From Thioalkalivibrio sp. ALMg11 (GTDB lineage: Bacteria; Pseudomonadota; Gammaproteobacteria; Ectothiorhodospirales; Ectothiorhodospiraceae): a DNA stretch of 64,000 nucleotides. The notes below the pieces were generated by a model. That model was not told the origin of the DNA, did not search any database, and saw only the letters and a program-made list of their open reading frames with translations. Made by a program: the position numbers and the translations under genes. Below, in pieces: positions 53,917 through 63,245 of this stretch; position 1 is the first letter of the stretch; each line of letters starts with the position of its first letter. The stretch spans positions 285,884-349,883 of the forward strand of contig NZ_KB898872.1 of assembly GCF_000377905.1 (NCBI RefSeq). Direction: 5' to 3'.

Positions 53917-54324
53917 CTAGCTGGTCCAGCCGCGAAATCCCTCCCGGACGGAAAGGCAGCGTGCGTACCCGAGGTCCCGCAGGAGCTCCGCGGCGCGTAG
54001 GCTGCGGCGGCCGCTGTTGCACAGGCACAGCAGGATCTGGTCCTGGGTCACGTGGTGGCGATTGATCAGGGAGATGAAGTGCTGGAAATCGCGCTCGTCC
54101 GGCTCGTCCGCGTCCAGCAGTTCCTGTTCATCCTCCGACAGTTCGCGACCCAGCAGCTGCTTCAGGCGGAACAGGGGAACGGGGACGGCGCCTTCTACCG
54201 CGCCTTCCAGCTCCAGCTCGAAGGGCTGGCGGATATCCAGCAGCACGGCCAGGCCAATATCGACTAGCTCGCGCGCCGCGTTCACGCTGATCTCCAGCTG
54301 CGGCTTGTTCGTGTCGTTCGTCAT
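53917..54324 (-). CDS. Single-domain rhodanese (sulfurtransferase)
   Basis: This 135-residue cytoplasmic protein has active cysteine C102 in the loop LCNSGRRS, and the usual starts NAARELVDIGLAVLLDIRQP and ends GYARCLSVREGFRGW. A hydrophilic insertion (about 62-85) separates the two halves. It would transfer sulfur from thiosulfate or a persulfide to an acceptor such as cyanide. It is divergent from the alternative oxidase gene, sharing a 226-base intergenic region. Confidence 0.9.
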   Translation of the reverse strand: MTNDTNKPQLEISVNAARELVDIGLAVLLDIRQPFELELEGAVEGAVPVPLFRLKQLLGRELSEDEQELLDADEPDERDFQHFISLINRHHVTQDQILLCLCNSGRRSLRAAELLRDLGYARCLSVREGFRGWTS

Positions 54325-54550
54325 GCGCTCTCCTTTGTTTCAGCCTCTCTCTCAGGCCGCCTTCCCGGCGCCCGGTTCCCCCGATTGCACCACCCCACTA
54401 CAGCCTCTGCACTGGGCATCAGCGAACCGGTCTCGGGCACGATGTTCCATGGGGCGTTCATGCTTTGTGAGGTGGCCCCACGACATTTCAGACTGCGGGT
54501 CCTATGCTCCATGGATATTCGCCGCCAGAAATGGCGCCCCAAGGGGCATC

Positions 54551-55180
54551 ATGACAAACGACCACGACATCGACCTGAGCCGCCACCACGAACCCCGGGA
54601 TTTCTCCGACCGCGTCGCGCGGGGCTTTACCTCGCTGATGCGATTCTTCGCCGACACCTTCTTTGCCCGGCGCTACGGACACCGTGCCGTGGTCCTGGAG
54701 ACGGTTGCAGGCGTCCCCGGCATGGTGGGCGCCACGCTGCAGCACCTGCGCTCGCTGCGGCGCATGGAGGATGACCACGGCTGGATCCGCACGCTGATGG
54801 ACGAGGCCGAGAACGAGCGCATGCACCTGCTCACCTTCATCGAGATCACCTCGCCCAACTGGCTGGAGCGCTTCCTGATCATCTCGGCTCAGGGCTTCTT
54901 TTACACGTTGTTCTTTATGATCTACATCGTCTCGTCGCGTACGGCGCACCGGATCGTAGGCTACTTCGAAGAGGAAGCGGTCGTCAGCTACACCGAGTAC
55001 CTGGAGGAAGTGGAATCCGGCGCGCTCGACAACGTCGCCGCGCCGCAACGCGCGATCCAGTACTGGAACCTGCCGGAAGATGCCCGCCTGTCCGACGTGA
55101 TCCGCGCGGTACGCGCCGACGAGGCAGGCCACCGGGACGTCAACCACAGCTTCGCCGACCTGCTCCGCAAAAAGGACTGA
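54551..55180 (+). CDS. Alternative oxidase (cyanide-insensitive ubiquinol oxidase)
   Basis: This 209-residue membrane-bound di-iron oxidase has the four ligand helices: LETVAGVPGMVGA (E50), NERMHLL (E89, H92), EEEAVVSYTEY (E140-142) and ADEAGHRDVNH (E191, H194). They match mitochondrial-type AOX, which reduces oxygen to water without pumping protons. It is rare in gammaproteobacteria. ATG follows AAGGGG. Divergence from a rhodanese gene hints at a role under cyanide, sulfide or nitric oxide stress. Confidence 0.95.
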   Translation: MTNDHDIDLSRHHEPRDFSDRVARGFTSLMRFFADTFFARRYGHRAVVLETVAGVPGMVGATLQHLRSLRRMEDDHGWIRTLMDEAENERMHLLTFIEITSPNWLERFLIISAQGFFYTLFFMIYIVSSRTAHRIVGYFEEEAVVSYTEYLEEVESGALDNVAAPQRAIQYWNLPEDARLSDVIRAVRADEAGHRDVNHSFADLLRKKD

Positions 55181-55259
55181 CCCAGGCGCTCTCCCGCAAC
55201 CTGACGGGGCCGGTTTTCGGGCACTATCGTGGCCGTACGCGAACGACATGGAGACGGCC

Positions 55260-55886
55260 GTGAACGACGAGACAACCGGCGGGACCGAGGGCACGCTCCC
55301 CCTGCAGCGGCTGGCGGGATGGGGGCTGCGCGGGATCGCCGTCCTGACGGGCCTGGGCGGCCTCCTGGCATCGGTGGCGTTCTGGGCACTGGCGCAGGAG
55401 ACGCTGGAGGTGCCCTCGCCGATTGCATCCCTGGTGCTGTTGCAGATCCTCTTTGCAGTTGCGGTGGTGGCCTGGGTGGCGCTCCTGTGGCACCGGGCTC
55501 GCGCACTCGGCGCGCTGGAGACGCGCGACTATCCTGCCATCACCTGCGTCGTGGTCGGCATGCGACTGATCGGCGAGTTGCTGGCGGTTGGCTTCGTGCT
55601 GTTCTCGCTGGCGCTGTCGGTTATCTCCCTGACGGCCATCGAGCCCTTTGCGGTTGCCGCTGTGGCCACGTTCGCGCTTGAAACCGAGCTGGTGGAACCG
55701 GCGAGCTGGGCACTGGCGATCCTGGCGGCCATCCTGTGGCCCCTTGCCGGGCTGTTCGCGGCCGGGTTCGCCCTGTTCGGGGCCTACCTGTTCGCCGACG
55801 CCATGACGGCCATGCTGGAGTATGTGCGCGATGTACGGCGCATCCGCAAGACCCTGTCGTCCAGGCCCCATAGCGAGGCGAAGTAA
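55260..55886 (+). CDS. Polytopic membrane protein of unknown family
   Basis: This 208-residue protein has about five hydrophobic segments (GIAVLTGLGGLLASVAFWAL, SLVLLQILFAVAVVAWVALL, LAVGFVLFSLALSVISL, and two near the C-terminus). It has a short cytoplasmic tail RDVRRIRKTLSSRPHSEAK. GTG at 55260 is chosen because GGAG lies 8 bases upstream; an ATG at 55248 lacks a ribosome binding site. No family was recognised. Confidence 0.6.
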   Translation: MNDETTGGTEGTLPLQRLAGWGLRGIAVLTGLGGLLASVAFWALAQETLEVPSPIASLVLLQILFAVAVVAWVALLWHRARALGALETRDYPAITCVVVGMRLIGELLAVGFVLFSLALSVISLTAIEPFAVAAVATFALETELVEPASWALAILAAILWPLAGLFAAGFALFGAYLFADAMTAMLEYVRDVRRIRKTLSSRPHSEAK

Positions 55887-56060
55887 ATCGGCTGCGGCGC
55901 CCGATACGGCCGCGAAAGCGCCGACGTGCAAGAGGGCGTCTGCCTCCATCGGGCGGGGCACGATTGATGTGTCTCAAGGTTTGGCGCGCCGGGCCGTTTA
56001 CAGTGGTCATGGTCCGGGATTCCGGGCTGCTCTCAACCCTGGCCACGCAAGGACTCGCCC

Positions 56061-57695
56061 ATGAATTTCCGCTCGCTCTCTGTTCGATCCAAGCTGGTCA
56101 TCACCATCGTGGTGCCCGTGGCCGCGCTCCTGCTGTTGGCGGCCCTGGCCGCACGCGGCACAGCCAATATCGAAGAGGGCGTGCAGAATATCTATCACGA
56201 CCGCGTCGTGCCCCTGCAGCAGCTGAAGACCATCGCCGACAACTATGCGGTGCTGGTCATTGATGCGGTCAACAAGGCAGATGCCGGCCGGATGAGCGCG
56301 GAAGAGGCCCTCGCCGACGTCCGCGAGGCGCGAACCGAGATCGCCGCGATCTGGGACGCCTACCTGGCCACGACCCTGACACCCCGTGAACAGGAACTGG
56401 CCGATGGTGCCCGCGGGTTGTTCCGCGCAGCCAACGCCGATCTGGACCGTCTGGAGGGGGCCCTTGGCGGGATGTCCGGCGATGTTCAGGGTGAGCTCGA
56501 CGCCTTCAACGGGCCGCTATACGACACCATCGACCCCATCAGCGACCAGATCACCGAGCTGGTCGACCTGCAGATCGAGGTTGCCGGGGCCGAAGCGGAG
56601 CGGGTATCGGAGTTTTATACCCAGGTTCTAATGCGCACCGGCGCGCTGATGCTCGTCGTCTTGATCATTGTCGTGCTCACCGGGTTATGGACGTATCGCT
56701 CGGTGGCGCTCCCGATCTCGCGGATGCGCGAGACGCTCACGGAGATTGCCGAGCACCATGACCTCTCCCGCCGGGTGGACATCCGCTCGGACGACGAGAT
56801 CGGCACCACTGCAGATGCCCTGAACAGCATGCTCGACCAGTTCCAGGACTCGATCCGCGAGCTGCGCACCCTGACGGACCAGATGGCCTCCGCCTCGGAG
56901 CAACTGTCCGCCGTCAGCACCCAGACCAACGGGAATATCGACCAGCAGCGCTCGCAGACCGAACAGGTCTCGACGGCGATGAACGAGATGGCCGCGACGG
57001 TGCAAGAGGTCGCGCGCAACGCCTCCGATGCCGCGTCCTCCAGCCAGGAAGCCGATCAGGAGTCCCGCGCAGGTGGCGACGTGGTCCGTACGGTGGTCAG
57101 CGACATTGGGCGCCTGTCGGGCGAGGTCGCGACCATCGAGGAGTCCGTGCGCAACCTGGACGAGAAGGGACAGCAGATTGGCTCGGTGCTCGACGTCATT
57201 CGCGGTATTGCCGAACAGACCAACCTCCTGGCGCTGAACGCGGCGATCGAGGCCGCCCGCGCTGGCGAACAGGGGCGCGGCTTCGCCGTGGTCGCCGACG
57301 AGGTGCGTACCCTCGCCTCGCGCACGCAGGACTCCACGGCGGATATCCAGGCGATGATCGAGGCGCTGCAGGCCGGCACCCGCAACGCCGTGACCGCCAT
57401 GGGCCGCGGACGCGAAATGGCCGAGGCCACCAGCAACGATGCCGAACGCGCCGGCCAGGCGCTGGAATCCATCGTCCAGGCCGTCGGTCGGATCAGCGAC
57501 ATGACCACGCAGATCGCCAGTGCGGCAGAAGAACAGAACGCAGTGGCCGAAGAGATCAACCGGAACATCTACGCCATCAATGACATCACTGGCGATACCG
57601 CCAACGGGGCCCGCCAGACGGCCACCGCCAGCCAGGAGGTCGCGGACATCGCCTCGCGCGTACGCGACCTGGCCTCCGCCTACCGCATTGGCTGA
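56061..57695 (+). CDS. Methyl-accepting chemotaxis protein
   Basis: This 544-residue receptor has transmembrane segments at about 10-32 and 190-210, a four-helix periplasmic sensor between them, HAMP (about 212-265), and a cytoplasmic signalling hairpin with [33 protein letters not shown]. The signal is unknown; small-molecule or redox ligands are typical for the four-helix type. No che genes are adjacent. Confidence 0.95.
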   Translation: MNFRSLSVRSKLVITIVVPVAALLLLAALAARGTANIEEGVQNIYHDRVVPLQQLKTIADNYAVLVIDAVNKADAGRMSAEEALADVREARTEIAAIWDAYLATTLTPREQELADGARGLFRAANADLDRLEGALGGMSGDVQGELDAFNGPLYDTIDPISDQITELVDLQIEVAGAEAERVSEFYTQVLMRTGALMLVVLIIVVLTGLWTYRSVALPISRMRETLTEIAEHHDLSRRVDIRSDDEIGTTADALNSMLDQFQDSIRELRTLTDQMASASEQLSAVSTQTNGNIDQQRSQTEQVSTAMNEMAATVQEVARNASDAASSSQEADQESRAGGDVVRTVVSDIGRLSGEVATIEESVRNLDEKGQQIGSVLDVIRGIAEQTNLLALNAAIEAARAGEQGRGFAVVADEVRTLASRTQDSTADIQAMIEALQAGTRNAVTAMGRGREMAEATSNDAERAGQALESIVQAVGRISDMTTQIASAAEEQNAVAEEINRNIYAINDITGDTANGARQTATASQEVADIASRVRDLASAYRIG

Positions 57696-57976
57696 CCCCC
57701 ACTCTTACAGGGCACTGTGAGCTCGGCTTCGAGTCCAGCGTGCCGGCTTGCCAGGCGGACCGCCACCGCCTTGCACGAAAGTACCCGAAGAAGCGGATAC
57801 GTCAGGAGGAGCCACGCGCTCCGAGCTTTCGATGCGAAAAATGGGGGCTCGTCACGGGGCACCGGGAACTCCAGCCGCCGAACGCACTCCCAGATTTAAG
57901 TTGCCCGCGATGCCTCCACCCGACGAAGGTGGACCCATCGGGGGTGGCCCGATAAACGCGATCTAGACGCATTCTT
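57696..57976. repeat. Gene-free stretch with a diverged family F fragment
   Basis: Around 57771-57795, TTGCACGAAAGTACCCGAAG matches the hallmark of the family F repeats at 13.4 and 14.0 kb. The rest holds several low-quality overlapping frames and no credible gene. Confidence 0.45.
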
Positions 57977-58006
57977 TTGCATTTAGGATCAGCATACGAT
58001 TATATT
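57977..58006 (+). promoter_or_regulatory. Sigma-70 promoter of the DsrE-like gene
   Basis: TTGCAT, 18 bases, TATATT; expected transcription start near 58013, about 30 bases before the start codon. The region is AT-rich compared with its surroundings. Confidence 0.65.
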
Positions 58007-58042
58007 CTGACATTCCACTTTAAGAACCGATCAGGAGCTTCC

Positions 58043-58477
58043 ATGCGAGCCATCAAGACTCTAGCCGCTTCCGCCCTTCTCGCCTTCGCCGGTGCCGGCG
58101 CGGCGGCGCAGGCGGATGAGCCCTCCAAGCTGTTCGTCAGCGTCACCTCGGCCGACGACCACACCCAGTTCATGTCCATGGTGCTGGCCAACCAGAGCAT
58201 GCGTCAGGGTCAGGAGATTCGCGTCCTTCTGTGCGGTCCCGCCGCTACGATGGCGACCGAAGACTTCGACGGCGCCACCATGCAGCCGGCCGACCGGAAC
58301 GCACAGCAGCTGATGATGAACCTGCTCAACAACGGCGCCACCGTTGAGACCTGCGCCATCTTCCTGCCGAACACGGACTACACCGAGGCCGACCTGCTTG
58401 ACGGCATCACCCCGGCCGACCCGGAAGAAGTCGGTGCCTACATGGCCGACCCGAACGTGCGCTTCTTCTCGAACTAA
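58043..58477 (+). CDS. Periplasmic DsrE/DsrF-like protein
   Basis: This 144-residue protein has signal peptide MRAIKTLAASALLAFAGAGAAAQA. The mature domain has the DsrE-like fold: KLFVSVTSADDHTQFMSMVL, EIRVLLCGPAATMATEDF, with one cysteine in RVLLCGP and one in VETCAIFLPN. DsrE relatives carry or transfer sulfur, but the periplasmic forms are not well understood. ATG follows GGAG. A promoter precedes and a terminator follows, so it is a single-gene unit. Confidence 0.8.
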   Translation: MRAIKTLAASALLAFAGAGAAAQADEPSKLFVSVTSADDHTQFMSMVLANQSMRQGQEIRVLLCGPAATMATEDFDGATMQPADRNAQQLMMNLLNNGATVETCAIFLPNTDYTEADLLDGITPADPEEVGAYMADPNVRFFSN

Positions 58478-58500
58478 TCGCCCGCTTTCGATGGTGACGG

Positions 58501-58523
58501 GGCCCTCTTCGGAGGGCCTTTTT
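58501..58523 (+). terminator. Terminator after the DsrE-like gene
   Basis: GGCCCTC-TTCG-GAGGGCC forms a 7-bp stem with a stable TTCG tetraloop, followed by TTTTT. It lies 23 bases after the stop. Confidence 0.9.
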
Positions 58524-58651
58524 CGTATGGGCGGCCGGATTCCTCTGCAGGCGTGCCCGGGTACACTGTTTAGCGCCTGGCGGAGCCCAGGCTCCGAGCC
58601 CGTCGCGCATTGGACCGGGCCGTTTCGAAACGAACACCAGGGGAGCCACTT

Positions 58652-58924
58652 ATGAGGCTTTGGTCGAAGTGGAAGAAAGGCGGGGCGCTGCTGGCCGACG
58701 TCCTGCAGCGCCAGGGGATCGACCCGAAGGCGGCTGCGGCGCGGGAGAGCTTCAAGAAGATCCTGGACGCTGCGGAGGCCGCGGCGGATGAGCGCCTCAA
58801 GCTCGAGCAGCAGGACAATGGGGTCCTGTCGCGGGACGAGCGCGACACCCGCTGGGAAGTGCTGTTCTTCGAGGAGATCCGCGCCCGGGCCAAGGCCCAT
58901 GCCACGGAGGTCAAACGCCGCTGA
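58652..58924 (+). CDS. Small basic hypothetical protein
   Basis: This 90-residue protein is helical and charged (FKKILDAAEAAADERLKLEQ, FFEEIRARAKAHATEVKRR). ATG follows GGGGAG. No signal, membrane segment or known family. It is convergent with the methyltransferase gene. Confidence 0.55.
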   Translation: MRLWSKWKKGGALLADVLQRQGIDPKAAAARESFKKILDAAEAAADERLKLEQQDNGVLSRDERDTRWEVLFFEEIRARAKAHATEVKRR

Positions 58925-58955
58925 TCGTCGCGCGCTGGGCGTGGTGCGACCGTGA

Positions 58956-59573
58956 TCAGTCGTTCTTGCGGAACACGCACCAGTTGAACAGCTGCTCGGT
59001 CTCGCCCGGGGTCACGTGGATCTCCCTCTGCGACTTCACCAGCGCGAAATCCGGGCCAAACGCATCCTGCAGGGTCTCCGGGGAATGCCGCTGAACCGGC
59101 AGGCCGGAACACTTTTCCGGGCCATCCAGTGCGAAGGTCCCGATCACCACATGTCCACCCGGACGAAGGGCATGCTGCATCTGCGTCGCGTATTGGGCGC
59201 GTTGATCCGCGTCGGTCAGAAAGTGAAACACCGCGCGGTCATGCCAGACATCGAACGCAGCTTCCTGGAACGCGTATTCCAGTACGTCCGCTTCCTGCCA
59301 CACGACCGCCGCGGCGCGCTCCCCGATCCGCTCCCGCGCTTTTTCGAGCGCCGCCCCGGACAGATCGAGCACCGTCAGGTTGCGATAGCCCTCTGCCAGC
59401 AGCTCGTCCACCAGGACGGAGGCACCGCCACCGATATCGACCATCGCGGCATCGGTTCCCGGAGCGATCTCCTGGATCAGTGCCCGCGACGTGCGTGCCT
59501 CGGGCTGATACCACCCCACCGCATCAGTGGCGCGGGTCTGGTAGACGTGTTCCCAGTGCGGCTTGGTGCTCAT
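58956..59573 (-). CDS. Class I SAM-dependent methyltransferase
   Basis: This 205-residue protein has motif I MVDIGGGASVLVDELL, acidic loop LTVLDLSGAALEKAR, post-I EADVLEY, motif IV FDVWHDRAVFHFL and ALRPGGHVVIGTFALDGPEK. It starts MSTKPHWEHVYQTRATDAVGWYQPE, typical of a family of small-molecule methyltransferases related to tellurite- or thiol-type enzymes. The substrate is unknown. Confidence 0.85.
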   Translation of the reverse strand: MSTKPHWEHVYQTRATDAVGWYQPEARTSRALIQEIAPGTDAAMVDIGGGASVLVDELLAEGYRNLTVLDLSGAALEKARERIGERAAAVVWQEADVLEYAFQEAAFDVWHDRAVFHFLTDADQRAQYATQMQHALRPGGHVVIGTFALDGPEKCSGLPVQRHSPETLQDAFGPDFALVKSQREIHVTPGETEQLFNWCVFRKND

Positions 59574-59681
59574 GCGGGTTCCTGGTTACTGAAGCGAAGG
59601 CTTCTCGTACCGACAGGTTACCAGGCGTTCGGGCCCCTTGTGCTACCCTCCGCGCCGATTCCCATGCCTCCGGTCCTGACC

Positions 59682-59984
59682 ATGAAATTCTTCCGTCTGA
59701 TCAGCGTTATCGAGGGCATTTCGCTCCTCACCCTGCTCTTTGTCGCCATGCCGCTGCGCACCTACGCGGACATGCCGCTGGCCGTGACCTACGTGGGCTG
59801 GGTGCACGGCATCCTGTTCATCGTCTATGGCGCGACCTCGCTGATCGCCAGCCATCTGAGCGGCTGGCCGGTCTGGAAGTGGCTGCTGGTCCTGTTCCTT
59901 GGGGTTGTGCCCTTCGGCTTTCTCTACGTCGACCACCTGATCCGGCGCGAAATCCCCCACGCAAGCGCGGCCAGGACGGCCTGA
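59682..59984 (+). CDS. DUF3817 membrane protein
   Basis: This 100-residue protein has three hydrophobic segments and the DUF3817 pattern FRLISVIEGISLLTLLFVAMPL, VGWVHGILFIVYGATSL, and KWLLVLFLGVVPFGFLYVDH. ATG at 59682 is the family start; a second ATG at 59664 is possible. The function of the family is unknown. Confidence 0.85.
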   Translation: MKFFRLISVIEGISLLTLLFVAMPLRTYADMPLAVTYVGWVHGILFIVYGATSLIASHLSGWPVWKWLLVLFLGVVPFGFLYVDHLIRREIPHASAARTA

Positions 59985-60030
59985 CGCCCAATCATCACGG
60001 GCCACGACGCAACCGCCTCCGGCCCCCGCT

Positions 60031-60133
60031 CGTCATCCCGGGCGGAGCGAAGCGCAGAGCCGGGGGTCTCCTACGTCAGCGCCCCCCAGCGCCGGAGATC
60101 CCGGATCGCCGCTGCGCGGCGTCCGGGATGACG
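60031..60133. repeat. Palindromic repeat CGTCATCCCGG...CCGGGATGACG
   Basis: A 103-bp element with outer arms CGTCATCCCGGGCGG and GTCCGGGATGACG and inner GCTGCGCGG / GCGAAGCGC sequence. It is of the kind dispersed in many proteobacterial genomes. It has no gene. Confidence 0.75.
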
Positions 60134-60261
60134 GGCCCAGGTGTGCCTCGGTCCTAGGTGTGCCTCGTGGATCGGACTGGCCACTCGTCCCTTGAATGCC
60201 TTCCCCAGAACCGACGTTCGCGTGGTCTAATCGGCCCTTCACCCCCATACCAAAGCCCGCC

Positions 60262-60879
60262 ATGATCGCCGTGATCTTCGAAGTGGAACCACATGCCGAA
60301 CGCAAACAGGACTACCTGGATGCGGCCGCGCAACTGCGCGAGCACCTGAAGGACGTGGACGGGTTCATCTCCATCGAGCGTTTTTAGGGAGACACTGATT
60401 GATGTGCTCGCTCGCGTTGGTGCCCCATGTTTTCCGAGACAAGGCGGGTCGTGCAGTCGGTAGTGGTGCTACCGGCCAGCGGCGCAACGCAGGATCGGGG
60501 AACATGGCACACCAACCCCTTGAGGGCTCGGCCGATTTTGCCCGCTGACTGCGTTGCGGCTCGCTCATGTAGCGCGGCTACACTTCTCTCACCGCGCCTT
60601 GTCAGCACGCAAAATCGACTCGAGCGCGAGCGAGTACATTAACCAGTGTCTCCCTGAAGCCTGAGCCAGCCGGGCAAGGTGCTGTCGCTGTCATTCTGGC
60701 GTGATGACGAGGCGGTGCGTCAGTGGCGCAACCTGGAAGAGCACCGCCAGGTGCAGGCGGCCGGGCGCGGCGGCATCTTTGCCGATTACCGGCTGCGCGT
60801 GGCCGAGGTGCTGCGCGACTACGGCATGCATGACCGCGACCAGGCGCCGGACGACTCCCGCAGCGCCCACGGAGCCTGA
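60262..60879 (+). pseudogene. Antibiotic-biosynthesis-type monooxygenase interrupted by a miniature element
   Basis: The 5' part (60262-60384) encodes MIAVIFEVEPHAERKQDYLD and ends ...GFISIERF. The 3' part (60658-60879) encodes SLSQPGKVLSLSFWRDDEAV ... QAAGRGGIFADYRLRVAEVL. Joined, they give a normal ABM-domain protein of about 115 residues; the 270-bp family A element sits between them and brings a stop codon. The gene is therefore presumed inactive. The usual role of small ABM proteins (quinone or haem-related monooxygenases) is not testable here. Confidence 0.88.
60386..60655. mobile_element. Miniature inverted-repeat element, family A copy 3
   Basis: A 270-bp element with ends AGGGAGACACTGATTGATG and AGGGAGACACTGGTTAATG (inverted). 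It carries GACAAGGCGGGTCG, GGTAGTGGTGCTACCGG, CGCAACGCAGGATCGG and CATGTAGCGCGGCTACAC, the latter shared with copy 2 at 49.8 kb. It interrupts the ABM gene. Left and right borders (TTTTT and GAAGC) show no obvious target duplication. Confidence 0.92.
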
Positions 60880-60897
60880 CCCTCGCCATCAACCGGG

Positions 60898-60926
60898 CAA
60901 AAGAGGCTCGATCGGGATCGAGCCTC
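60898..60926 (-). terminator. Terminator of the NirK-like gene
   Basis: GAGGCTCGAT and ATCGAGCCTC form a perfect 10-bp stem with a 4-base loop. On the minus strand it is followed by TTTT. It lies about 110 bases beyond the stop at 61038. Confidence 0.8.
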
Positions 60927-61037
60927 GCCCAGCAGGCCGGCCGAGTGTTCGGGAAACGCTGATGGGCTGGCGTTTCGTTACGGCCCGCCGCAACCCCCTG
61001 CTCCGAGAAAACCGGGATGGTTTTGCTCAGCGCTTCC

Positions 61038-62531
61038 TTACCCGGGGTCACGCACGATGATGCGGCCTTCCATGTAAGGGTGCGGGGCGCAGATGTAGTC
61101 GTAAGTGCCCGGCTCGGTCAGCGTGACGCTGTCGCTCTCGGCATGCCCCAGCATCGCCGTGGCGAACGATTGCGGGCCGCGCATGGCGACGGCATTGTGC
61201 GCACCCGAAGTCTCCCCGAAACCATAGGTAAAGACATCCTCGTTCACCCAGGTGATCTTGGTGCCCGGCGCCACCTCGACCACCTTCGGGTAGAAGGAAT
61301 TGCCCTTCATCTCGATGACGACCTCGTCCACATCCGCCCCGAGCCGAACCGGACGATCAGCCCGGGCGGGTACCGGGTTAGTGTCGGCGTCGGGAATGCC
61401 GAACGGCGCGAGGACACGCCGGACTTCACCGATCCGCTCCGCGCGCTCTGCCGGCTCGTACGATGGACCTTCGGCCAGGATTTCGGAGGGGGTGTCCGCA
61501 TCGGCCCGAGCGTCCAGCAGCCCAATGGCACCGCGGCTGGTGGCCCCGACGCCATGATCCAGCATGGTGTAGACGCCCTCCTCCGGGGGGATGCGGAACT
61601 CGATCACCCAGGAGTCCGACGGACCCGCGGTTACCGTCTGTCCGCCGGGCCACCGTGCTTCCGGGTGCCCCTGCCAGTACACGTAGTCCCAGAGGATGCC
61701 CACGATGTGGAAGGTCGAAAGGAGGTTGGGGCCGACATTCAGGAAGTACATGCGCACGTAGTCGCCCGGACGGACCGGGATGGGGTTCTCCACGTAACGG
61801 AACAACTCGCCATTGAAGGCGGTATAGCTGACATCGCCTTCCACCGCCTCCTTGCCGCTGGCGTACAGCTCATGCTGCAGCATGTACAGCTTCAAATCAG
61901 GCTCCTGGCCCAGATCCGCCTCCAGCTGGTAGGACTCGTCGCGCGGCTCGACCACGATCATTCCGTACTGGCCAAACATCACGTGCATCGGGATGGCGTG
62001 ACCACCCGGGGCACAGTGATACATGAACACCCCCGGCGTGGTCGCTCGGAAGGTCACCGACTTGGTCTGCCCGGGGAGGATGTGCCCGACATGCTTCGAG
62101 GTCTGGGTATAGGCGGCATGGATCGACGCACCATGCATCACGTCCCCGCTATTGGTGATCTCCATGCGCACGATGTCGCCCTCGGTCACCCGCAAGGTTG
62201 GCCCGGGCAGCTTCCCGTCGATCAGGAAGCCGTCGTAGACCACTCCCTGCCCGATCGGCACCTGCCCCTCGTCCAGATCAATGCGGAACACATGATCCGG
62301 CTCGGCATCCGGGTGCACGTACCCGGTCGGCCGGATCTCGAGCCCCTCGTCACGCTCGATGATCTCGATGAAGTCGCTGTCACCAAACAGTTCGCTGAAA
62401 TCCGGGCCCGTCGATGCCTGGGCCACTGAGGTGAGACACCACAACAGAACCACGGCGAACCCGGCCGCGAAATGTGCACCCAGTGGGTTACGGCCGATGG
62501 CCGAAGGATATGCCGATTCTGTTCGTTTCAT
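61038..62531 (-). CDS. NirK/AniA-like copper protein fused to a C-terminal cupredoxin
   Basis: This 497-residue periplasmic protein has a signal peptide (FAAGFAVVLLWCLTSVAQAS). Two multicopper domains resemble nitrite reductase: VMHGASIHAAYTQ, GVFMYHCAPGGHAIPMHVMF (type 1 Cys, His and Met) and NLLSTFHIVGILWDYVYWQG, TMLDHGVGATSRGAIGLL. A third cupredoxin (about 400-497) ends YDYICAPHPYMEGRIIV. The residue aligned with the catalytic Asp of NirK (HNVDFHAAT) appears to be Ser (HGASIHAAY), so nitrite reduction is doubtful. ATG at 62531 follows GGAGGG. It is a single gene with its own terminator. Confidence 0.88.
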   Translation of the reverse strand: MKRTESAYPSAIGRNPLGAHFAAGFAVVLLWCLTSVAQASTGPDFSELFGDSDFIEIIERDEGLEIRPTGYVHPDAEPDHVFRIDLDEGQVPIGQGVVYDGFLIDGKLPGPTLRVTEGDIVRMEITNSGDVMHGASIHAAYTQTSKHVGHILPGQTKSVTFRATTPGVFMYHCAPGGHAIPMHVMFGQYGMIVVEPRDESYQLEADLGQEPDLKLYMLQHELYASGKEAVEGDVSYTAFNGELFRYVENPIPVRPGDYVRMYFLNVGPNLLSTFHIVGILWDYVYWQGHPEARWPGGQTVTAGPSDSWVIEFRIPPEEGVYTMLDHGVGATSRGAIGLLDARADADTPSEILAEGPSYEPAERAERIGEVRRVLAPFGIPDADTNPVPARADRPVRLGADVDEVVIEMKGNSFYPKVVEVAPGTKITWVNEDVFTYGFGETSGAHNAVAMRGPQSFATAMLGHAESDSVTLTEPGTYDYICAPHPYMEGRIIVRDPG

Positions 62532-62767
62532 TGCCCGCCCTCCTCTGGATCGGATCCAAGACGCTCCGCTATAACCTTTATAGACCGTGCATCTATTTAC
62601 AGCGTCGCGCCGCACAATCACGCGCGTCAAGCGCAACGCCGCGGCACCCAGACTGACGTGTCCACCGCGCAAACTCCGGTCTTGGCCCTTCGCCCTTCGC
62701 CTTTCCATAGCAACCGCCCCTGCGCTGGCCTATAGATCTAGCAGCATCCATCGACTGGTGAAGGGCC

Positions 62768-63178
62768 ATGGGCATCGTGAACGAGTTCAAGCAGTTTGTG
62801 GCGCGCGGCAACGTGGTCGACATGGCCGTGGGTGTCATTATTGGGCTGGCGTTCGGCCAGATCGTGTCATCACTGGTATCCGATGTGGTGATGCCACCCA
62901 TCGGCCTGCTGCTCGGCGGGGTCGACTTTGGAGAACTCGCGATCGTGCTGCGCGAGGCGGAGAACGGCGTGGCGGCGGTCACCATCAATTACGGGCTGTT
63001 CATCAAGCGCGTGGTGGACTTCCTGATTATCGCCGTGGTGGTGTTCGCCGCCATCAAGGCGATCGCCCGCCTGCAACGCAAGGAAGAGGCCAAGCCGGAA
63101 GAACCCGCCGCACCCAGCAACGAAGAGAAACTGCTGACGGAGATCCGCGACCTGCTGAAGACGCGGCAAGGCGGCTGA
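62768..63178 (+). CDS. mscL: Large-conductance mechanosensitive channel
   Basis: This 136-residue inner-membrane channel opens under hypo-osmotic stress. [30 protein letters not shown] and the second helix [20 protein letters not shown], plus the C-terminal helical bundle [13 protein letters not shown], match the family and length. A protective channel of this type would be useful in a halophile. Confidence 0.98.
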   Translation: MGIVNEFKQFVARGNVVDMAVGVIIGLAFGQIVSSLVSDVVMPPIGLLLGGVDFGELAIVLREAENGVAAVTINYGLFIKRVVDFLIIAVVVFAAIKAIARLQRKEEAKPEEPAAPSNEEKLLTEIRDLLKTRQGG

Positions 63179-63245
63179 GGAAAACGCTGAGGAACCGGTA
63201 CAGCCAGACGGCGTCTCGGCGAAGACATCGGATACGGAGGCGAGT

